NCBI GenBank assembly: GCA_031761405.1
Contig: JASEVX010000005.1
Span: forward strand, 37,990,696-38,054,695
Direction: 5' to 3'
Source of the DNA: Serripes groenlandicus
Lineage: Eukaryota; Mollusca; Bivalvia; Cardiida; Cardiidae
DNA length: 64,000 nt
This document shows positions 56,901 through 64,000 of the stretch, piece by piece; within the stretch, counting starts at the first letter, position 1; each line of letters starts with the position of its first letter. A program made the translations under genes and the position numbers. The notes beneath the pieces were generated by a model. That model had not been told where the DNA came from and searched no databases. It saw only the letters and a program-made list of their open reading frames with translations.

Positions 56901-57370
56901 GTATAAAGTCGGAGAACGGTTTCCGTGCTATAACTATACGCGATAAGTTTCTTTTTTGGTCAGGAAGGTTATAAACTAATGCGCATTTTTTATTGCCTTA
57001 ACTCAATTTTTTGAAATTTTGAATGTTCAACAATGGGAACAAAATCTGTCATACTATAAAATGCTAAGTTTGATAACTGTTCCGAAATGCTTTGAAAAAG
57101 TACTCTCCATCATTTGCCATGTTGGTTGACTAAGAAAAAAGAATAATCAAAATAATCACTTACTATTAGTGTAGAGCCGTATAGTGGTTTTCTTTCATGT
57201 TGATCCTGATCACGTGCGCCAAAAAGTACCTCTGTGGTATTATAACTAAATACTAAGTCAATATGAGTTTCTAAGTTTTATTAAGTATAATCTAAACAAG
57301 CCTAACCAATGGTGGTAAACGACCTAACTACCATATCTCAGAAACGCACTGAATTTATACTGTAGATGTC
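56901..57370 (-). other. Probable Gypsy 5' part, no clear gag
   Basis: On the minus strand, broken frames continue upstream of the protease without a recognisable capsid or zinc knuckle. TGGCGCACGTGATCAGG at about 57201-57217 could be a primer-binding site beside an LTR, but I cannot show paired LTRs. Confidence 0.35.
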
Positions 57371-57840
57371 CGAAGTGTCCCACTCGCATATCTCCGCTAA
57401 TTATACCCCCAGATACATAGTATATGGGGGCTATATAGGAGTCACGCTTGTCGGTTGGTCGGTTTGTCGGTTTGTCGGTTTGTCAGTCCGTTGGTTTGTG
57501 GACATTTCTTGTGAACACTATTTCTCAGCAACCCTTGGTCAGAATTCAATATTACTTCACAATAATGATTGCTACCACGCCTAGTTGTGCATATCGTCGG
57601 CGTGTTGCACTGGAACTATTTTTAAATGAGTTATGGCCCCTTGAATTTCTCAAACATATGTATATTGTCAGGCACCAGCTGGGGGTATTCATCACATTCA
57701 CTGATATTTTTAGTTGGATTTAAAAAGCTTTTAATTGAGAGTAAGCATATACCGCTAAATGACAGTTATCGGCATTTAACTACAAGTAATGTGCGTACAG
57801 CAAAAAGCGACTAATATATATTGAACCCTTGCAAGACCCT
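57371..57840. repeat. Dispersed repeat with CGGTTTGTCGGTTTGTCGG leader
   Basis: CCCCCAGATACATAGTATAT then GGGGGCTATATAGGAGTCAC, a GGTCGGTTTGTCGGTTTGTC run, then TGTGAACACTATTTCTCAGC and GAGTTATGGCCCCTTGAAT. It has the same architecture (palindromic start, simple leader, 'TATGGCCC' body) as the repeats at 53409 and 37543. Frames here are not genes. Confidence 0.6.
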
Positions 57841-58624
57841 TGTTTAATTTGGCATTAGCCATATGATAAGGGTAGAAAACGGCTCAATATCTTACAGTGA
57901 CATGACCAGGACTTGAAACGGACTCGAGATTAATAAGCGTATGAATCATCTAAGGTTTATATATTAAAAACAATAACTTAATTAATTGCGATGTGATGGG
58001 TTTCTTTGGATAATATAAAAAAAAGCACAACAAAAGATGAAAAAATAGTGGATTAGTGGGCACGGGCCCTATGGGCCCCCTGGTAAATCCACCACTGCAT
58101 TTGTCTAGCGACTTCTTTGTTAATAATAAGCTTCCATATTTGACCTCTCGGCGCATTAATTTCTAAGCATTTGTTAAACTTATATTAGGTTCTCACGCCT
58201 TAAGATTTTCACTGATTGTTCCAACAACATTATAATAATTTTGTTTTGGGTAATCTTAAACGCAATTTTGTTGAATCCATGATGAACTATTTTTCTCGCG
58301 CAGTCTCACCCTAAAATGCGTTGTTCGATGTTAACAGCACTTGGCAGGTTGCCAACTCCGAAAAAATGGTTGTATTACTATGACAAGTGGCTAAAGCCCC
58401 AGGCCACAATCCCTCTAAAGGCTCGAAATTGCTTTTTATCTTCAATGTTCGAGGGCAAGACCATGCCACGGAATGCGGACTTTTGATTGTTGCCCTGATC
58501 CCTAAAGTTATGCACAGCAGTTCTTGGTCCTGTCATTAACTTTAAGATGAAATGGAATTTTTGAATCAATGAATGTCAATAATTGTCATTAACTGTTCAT
58601 TTTAAAATACTACTCTAAAATAGC
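57841..58624. other. Linker, nothing recognised
   Basis: No coding signal beyond 60-70-residue frames without motifs. A short palindrome, GGGCCCTATGGGCCC, lies at 58065-58079. Confidence 0.5.
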
Positions 58625-61600
58625 ATCTTGTATACGATACGCTTGATTTTGTTTTCAACTCCGACACTGAGTACAATGCAGATAACTTTGAGATGCCACG
58701 TAATACGCGCAATAAAAACAGGGTAAATATAGTTGGTAAATCTCTAGTAGACTTAAGCTGCTCGCACAACATACTTATTGTAAATGGACGCGTTCCACAT
58801 GACGCGGATGGCCATTTCACGTGCGCAGCAAACATTGGGTATAGCTTAGTAGATTAACACATTGTTTCATCAGAGTTGTCCCTTTATATCATATTTTAGG
58901 TGACACATAGCACTTGCTTTCGTGATATTCGGATTTTGACCAGGGTCAAAAATACAAATACTGACAAATAGCAAGTTTTGGGTACATTTTTGGGTAAATG
59001 GTTGATTTTGATGTTTATAAATGTGAAAAGTAAGCTCAAGCATGAGATTGAATTTTTCAGTTGAACCCACTTCTCCTTCCCGTTTGACAACACTGGTTGC
59101 AGAGCTAGGCGTGAATTTAGAGGTAAATTAATTTGAATACAGGCTTTCGCGTCCAAAACTGCTTGAAAAGGAGCTGGAAACGTAGTATTTCTGACTGCAT
59201 CCACAGATTGACTATCGTTTTGAGAGTCTTGGCAGCTCTTCAATTTTACACTTACCCCCTGCGTTTTTGTTGGGTGATTTTTGGAATAAAGTGTCAAATT
59301 GATCTTCCTGTCCTTCTTTTTTCAACCTGTTTCAGGCCACTTTTGTGGCCACTTCTTTCCACAATGTGGACTGAGAGTGTGACGTCCAGTCATTTTCTTA
59401 TCATTCTGGCACTCCTTGATACAGGAAAACCCTTTTTTTATCGAAGCAATATGGATATTATGGGCAATATTGAGAGAATAAAAGTTGGGGTTTCCAATGA
59501 AACAGAAAATCAGCTTTCAACTGTGTTATGCCACCTTAACCTAGAAGATAAAGACGGTTCAGATCAATTTCCTCTTGTTGCTTTTCTGCATTTAAAATTG
59601 AAAACATCGAATGACGAATCATCTTCACAGTCTGAGGATACACTTCTTGGGGAATATGAACACTACAGATGGCGTGAAAGTATGAAGGAAAACTTTATTG
59701 CAAATTTCGTTGAAAATTTACAGTCTGTCATCGATACACTTATACCTTCAATTGATAGTAATGTAAATGATGCTGTTTCTATGATTCTAAACGTATATAA
59801 TACTTCTGCAACTAAGGTGAAAGCTATAACAAACTCATATTGTAAAATTGATAGTACCCCACCACCGTGGTGGGATTCTGAGTGTAATGTATCTAAACGT
59901 AAAAAGTACTTGTTGTTAAGAAAATTTAAAGCTTCAAACAATCAAGCTGACTCGTCATCTTACTCGGTAGCACGAAATGAATTTAAAGCACTGTGTCGGA
60001 AAAAGAAACTGTTATTCCAGTTCGAAAAGAAGAAGGTCTCTAGTGGAGGTCAGTAACGATCCAAAAGCATTTTGGTCTAGGCTTAAACATTCCTATCAAC
60101 TACGCTACGGTCGGTCTACTACAAACGTAACACAAGCAAATAAAATAACATGTATTCAATGCCTTTCGTTTTTTAATAAATTGCTTTTTATGGATAATGG
60201 ACAATCCTTACTTAATGTAAATAATAAACCAACAATTGTTAAAGATGTTACGGATTTAATAATAAATCAGGCAATTACACTAGCAGAAGTTCAGACAGGC
60301 ATACTAAAATTGAAATCAGGTAAATCACATGGTAAAGATGGTATACCAGCCTAATTTTATAAGGCAACACTAGATTATATTGGACCATATTTAGTTATTC
60401 TTTTCAAAACAATTTTTGATAGTGGGCTTTTTCCTCAATCCTTGTCCGAATCAATACTTTTGCCAATTTACAAGTCAGGCGTCAGAGACGACCCTTGTAA
60501 TTGTAAAGGATTTCGTTGTTAAATGTGATATATGCAATATTGTCTTCCATCATAAATGAGCGAATAAGAAGATGGGCAACTGAGTTTGCAGTCATAGACG
60601 AATCGCAGTCAGGTTTAGGAAAGGATATTCGGTGGTTGACGACTCGTTTTGCCAACAAATTATGATACAAAAGTATGGCGACATATTCTATGTTTTATAT
60701 ATAGACTTTAAGAAAGCATTTGATTCTCTAGATCATTACAAGCTTCTTTCTTGTCCAAATAAAAAGGGAATATCAGGAAAGTTTTTAAGAATGCTAGTAT
60801 CAATGTATTCCAATATAAATTCCCACATTAAAATTGATACAAAACTATCCCACTCCATAGCATGTAACATTGGCTTAAAACAAGGTGATTTAAGTTCACC
60901 AATATTTTTAATATATATATAAATGAACTATGTTCCAGTCTTACAGAAATTTTTTCCAATGGAATTTCATTACAAATGATATACTCAAAATTTACTGTGT
61001 AATGTTTGCTGATGACGTAGCAAGTTGCGCTGAAACTGCGGTTAACCTTCAAAAGCAGCTTAACATATTAGAGGACTTTTGTACATATACAAATATGGTT
61101 GTGAATCTAAGAAAATCGGATGTATTCGTTTTTAGAAATGGCGGTCCTTTAAGAAAATATGAAAAATGGTTTTATAGGGGTTACTATGTTAAAGTGACGT
61201 CATTATATAAATATATGGGTCTATTGTTTACACCAAAATTGTCATGGTGGCAAGCAACAACTCTCCGCTCAAGCCCGGAAATCTGTTAATAGAATAAACC
61301 AATCTCAGAAACCCTTTGGTCGACACAATGATTATGCCTATACTCACATACGGATTTGAAATTTTGGGAAACGAATACACACAATGCATTGAACCAATAC
61401 AATCAAAAGTTTGCAAAGATTTTTTGGGGCCAAATTAAACCATTTACCCTTTTCCTCATACGACAATTCTGCAGCAGACGACTTTGAACGTATTTTGTCA
61501 AAACATAGAAAATCTCCACCATTGAATGGATAACCTATGACAAAAAGTGGAAAACATTGTGGCAAAAGGAGAAATTGCACGTTTTGTGCAATTTCTTCTT

Positions 61601-62258
61601 TTGTCACTATGTTTTCAAAAAGCCGTCTGCTGCAGAGGCGTCAGAAAGCGTCTATATGAGGGAAATGGTTAACGACTCCGCGACACTGGGAGAATGTTTA
61701 AGATTTACCATAGCAATAAATTATCACACTTAATTTATCAAATATTAGCTTAGATTATAACAAATGGAATATATTAGGGTAAAAGACTCAAGGATTGCTA
61801 TTCTCAAAAGTGGTATGAGGATGTTAATATGTCTTCTAGGTGTGATTTTTATACTAATTTTAAAACCCTATCAAATGTTGAGCGATATTTGTATACAGAC
61901 ATCTCTTTCTATTTTAAACAATACATTGTAAATGTATTTTAAACGTTATTTAGCAAGACTTAGATGTTCTAATCATAAACTGAATATTGAAATTGGGCGC
62001 CATTTTAATGTTTTCAGAGATGATAGCATTTGTATATATTGTCTAATTCAAAAAGACGCTCTAGCGCCAGAAGATGAATATCATGCCTTTTGTATATGTG
62101 ACAAATTTGCTGATACTAGACGAAAATATCTGTACAGCTGGTACAATGCTACACCTAGCATAAAAAAACTTAGCTCTCTCCTCAATACCGAAAATCATAC
62201 TGTTATCAGAAAAACAACCGTTTTCGTTTTAAAACTACTTGAACATATAAGTCAATAA
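58625..62258 (+). pseudogene. LINE non-LTR retrotransposon, endonuclease to C-terminus, inactive
   Basis: The plus strand first gives the APE-type endonuclease middle at 58630-58860 (FNSDTEYNADNFEMPRNTRN, GKSLVDLSCSHNILIVNGR, DADGHFTCAANIGYSLVD). About 600 unrelated or diverged bases follow. The endonuclease end at about 59560 reads SDQFPLV, where the catalytic His of SDHFP is Gln. The linker PPPWWDSECNVSKRKKYLLL and NDPKAFWSRLKHSY come next, then GKSHGKDGIPA. RT reads YIDFKKAFDSLDH, GLKQGDLSSPIF and VMFADDVASC (FADD box at ~61000-61020, intact). Next are MPILTYGFEILGNEYTQCIE and KVCKDF, cut by a MITE at 61439-61668. NDSATLGECLRFTIAI resumes after it. The C-terminal frame 61932-62258 has RLRCSNHKLNIEIGRHF and CIYC...H...C. 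Multiple stops. Confidence 0.88.
61439..61668. mobile_element. piggyBac-type MITE, family A, inserted in the LINE
   Basis: About 230 bp in inverted orientation relative to 1714 and 15540. It lies between TTAA at 61435-61438 and TTAA at 61669-61672. Left end ACCATTTACCCTTTTCCTCA then ACGACAATTCTGCAGCAGAC; right end CGTCTGCTGCAGAGGCGTCA then CTATATGAGGGAAATGGT. The central hairpin is perfect (GAAATTGCAC / GTGCAATTTC). LINE coding sense resumes within a few codons on each side, so the MITE came after the LINE. Confidence 0.92.
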
Positions 62259-62887
62259 AAACACAAGCAAGAAAATAAGTAAGCAAACAAGTAATCAAGT
62301 AAATAAGCAATAAATGAAACTAAATAACTTAGCATTTAAAAATAAAATAAAAAAATTAATATGTCTGAAATCCATTAAATAAATACATGTGTATTTACAA
62401 TTTAATTGGTAAAGAAAATTGGTAAGAACTGTGTATATCATGATTGTTAAACATTATATACCGATATGTCAATATGTCAAATATATGGCGAACACATCAC
62501 ATAAGATGATTTGAATTGTATATATGTATATATGCTGTATTATTGGACGGAGAACTAATTACTTTAGTAATAAAATTGTAATTGTAAAAAATTTAAAAAA
62601 TGTATGTTTTTATAGTAGATAAATATTACACATGATTGTGATGTGAATGTTTTAAACGATTTATTAAACCCTTCTCGCTTAGTCATCTCTATGGCAAGCA
62701 ATTTAAGAATGTATCCATGAAATATACATATCTTCATAACTTGAGGGATAGATCTTTATAAAGAGCCTGATAGAAGTATATTTCTCTAAATTCGAGATGT
62801 ATCGCTCTAACATACATATGTCTCTATCTAGTATATATAGATATATATCTCTAAATTAGAGATTCACATCTCTCTAACCTTGAGAGA
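62259..62887. other. LINE 3' region and AT-rich repeats
   Basis: GTAAGCAAACAAGTAATCAA then GTAAATAAGCAATAAATG at 62279-62315 is a simple tail, likely the LINE 3' end. 62364-62455 (GTCTGAAATCCATTAAATAA) is directly repeated at 63908-64000. 62790-62895 has several ATCTCTCTAA / TTAGAGAT dyads. Confidence 0.6.
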
Positions 62888-63156
62888 TATATGAACGTCA
62901 CGCGATAAAAACAACATTGTAGACTCTGCGTAACGTATCGACCCGGATCAGCCTAAGCATGCCGCACAGGCTAACCCGGACAGACACTTTTCGACTCCTG
63001 TGGATTTTTTGTTTCAGGAATCATTACTCTATTCCTCTACCCCCCTGAGACGTAATGTGTCGGCCCAGATCAGTCTGCGTGGACAGTGCAGGCTGATCTG
63101 AGTCAATACATTACGCAGAGGCCATAATGTTGCTTTTCTCGGGGGACGGCTCATAT
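62888..63156. mobile_element. MITE, family B, third copy
   Basis: Left ATATGAACGTCACGCGATAA then AACAACATTGTAGACTCTGC; right CATTACGCAGAGGCCATAAT then GTTGCTTTTCTCGGGGGACG and GCTCATAT. Inside are ACTCCTGTGGATTTTTTGTT and TCAGGAATCATTACTCTATT, as in 29460-29600 and 40200-40290. Inner inverted pair: CGACCCGGATCAGCCT / AGGCTGATCTGAGTC. Confidence 0.85.
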
Positions 63157-63709
63157 TTCTATGTCTTTCTTCAAAGTTATAGAGGTATCGGTTAGAGTAT
63201 TGTCCATATGGATTTTTGATCTCGTGTATCGCTGTTTACCAGATAAATAAGTAAACCATAGACCATTAGCGAAATTTCATCATGTCTCCCTTTACACAAT
63301 AGGCATATAGTGCCCCGCAGTATTGGTCGCAAGTTCCATACTATTAATGGTTTTAAATAAAAGTGAATATAGTAAAGCCCGCCACTGCGAAGAGTAACAA
63401 GTTGCCATTTCTGAACAGTGTACGTTTACATCACCCTGTGCATCTACTGCTCAGTCTGATCAAATTCTGAACGAGTTGACAGAAGCATCTTACACGCTCA
63501 TATAAATGGTGTGTGACCTGTGAAGATCCTCGTCAGACAGTGCGGATATATAGGCTGATATGAATCTACACTATTGAAAAAAAGCCAACGTATAACTTTT
63601 TTGCACAGACGGGATGGTCTAGAAAATCACGTTTAGAGTATATGACATGCATGGTTCATTGAACACCCAAAACTCATTTCCGAGATAAAAAAACTAAACA
63701 AAACTGATA
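63157..63709. other. Linker, nothing recognised
   Basis: Single-copy-looking. TCTCCCTTTACACAATA at 63285 also occurs at about 10907-10923, but the match is too short to interpret. Confidence 0.45.
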
Positions 63710-63713
63710 TTAA

Positions 63714-63908
63714 CCCTTTTCCATATACAGCAAACCTGCAGTAGACGACTTTGAAAATGTTTTCCTCAAAACTATAGAAAATCTCTATAAGTGTAGGCAT
63801 CATTATTGAAAAAAAGTTGAAAACATTGTGGCAGAAACGAGAAACTGCTCGTTTTGAGCAATTTCTCCTTTTGTCACAATGTTTCAAAAGTCGTCTTCTG
63901 TAGATGCG
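63714..63908. mobile_element. Family A MITE, right end lost
   Basis: TTAA at 63710-63713 then CCCTTTTCCATATACAGCAA and CCTGCAGTAGACGACTTTGA. The central hairpin is GAAACTGCTC / GAGCAATTTC (one G-T-type mismatch). CAAAAGTCGTCTTCTGTAG follows, then the element runs into the direct repeat at 63909 without a terminal AAAGGG. Confidence 0.85.
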
Positions 63909-64000
63909 TCTGAAATCCATTAAATAAAAACATGTGCATATATAATTTAATTGGTAAAGAAAAGTGGTAAAAACTGTGCATTTCATGATAGTTAAAAATT
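63909..64000. repeat. Direct repeat of 62364-62455
   Basis: TCTGAAATCCATTAAATAAA, ACATGTG, AATTTAATTGGTAAAGAAAA, TGGTAA, AACTGTG and TCATGAT appear in the same order in both copies. It runs off the window edge. The piece may be part of a larger repeat truncated here. Confidence 0.85.

Noticed and set aside
61932..62258. A possible independent zinc-finger protein of 108 residues
   Set aside because: It is the C-terminal Cys/His domain of the LINE that starts at 58625, in the expected order and strand.

Overview
The window looks like non-coding DNA from an animal nuclear genome, most likely a bivalve mollusc (clam- or mussel-like). This is inferred from the repeat content, not from a species marker. 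The evidence is the lack of long open frames, an AT-rich background, and one spliced host-like gene. The mobile-element mix also fits: LINE, DIRS, Gypsy, Polinton, hAT, mariner, piggyBac-type MITEs and tRNA-derived SINEs with a shared 3' tail. Two further repeat types fit as well: the MITE family ending in the GAACGGCTC motif and the repeats ending in 'gggccatcatggacctcttg', both of which I associate with bivalve genomes. It is not bacterial; there are no operons, ribosome binding sites or CRISPR.

Layout. 1-4062: two satellite arrays (33-bp then 34-bp monomers), the second split by a clean TTAA-flanked MITE. 4253-6813: a SINE with a 12-bp target duplication, itself split by a 2.26-kb non-autonomous hAT element with an 8-bp duplication. 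7-16 kb: MITEs, MITE relics, an 88-bp tandem repeat and a 240-bp inverted pair (9652-9893 and 13224-13462). 16.8-20.6 kb: a 42-bp repeat, 1.65 kb of CT-rich microsatellite and a ~175-bp satellite. 21-29 kb: SINE, tandem duplications, a segmental-duplication copy and degenerate repeats. 29.6-31.5 kb: a dead LINE on the minus strand.

32046-39359 holds the only host-like gene. It is a two-exon type II membrane protein resembling a GT-A fold glycosyltransferase, with a 6.2-kb intron packed with repeats. Its frame is broken three times, so it is either a pseudogene or affected by sequence errors. 43.8-46.1 kb: a DIRS-type retrotransposon relic (minus). 46.3-48.4 kb: Polinton/Maverick relics (packaging ATPase, adenain-like protease, capsid-like fragment). 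48.7-57.2 kb: a Gypsy-type retrotransposon (minus) broken by a 4.2-kb composite block containing a mariner, a long fold-back repeat, LINE ends and a 159-bp tandem repeat. 58.6-62.3 kb: a plus-strand LINE with endonuclease, reverse transcriptase and C-terminal zinc motif, interrupted by another MITE.

No gene here appears to work with another. The window is best read as layers of insertions whose order can often be resolved from target-site duplications. The points most worth following are the nested SINE/hAT insertion, the MITE family with compensated central hairpins, the undescribed element with ~300-bp terminal inverted repeats at 34405-36761, and the paired-motif satellite at 19350-20570.
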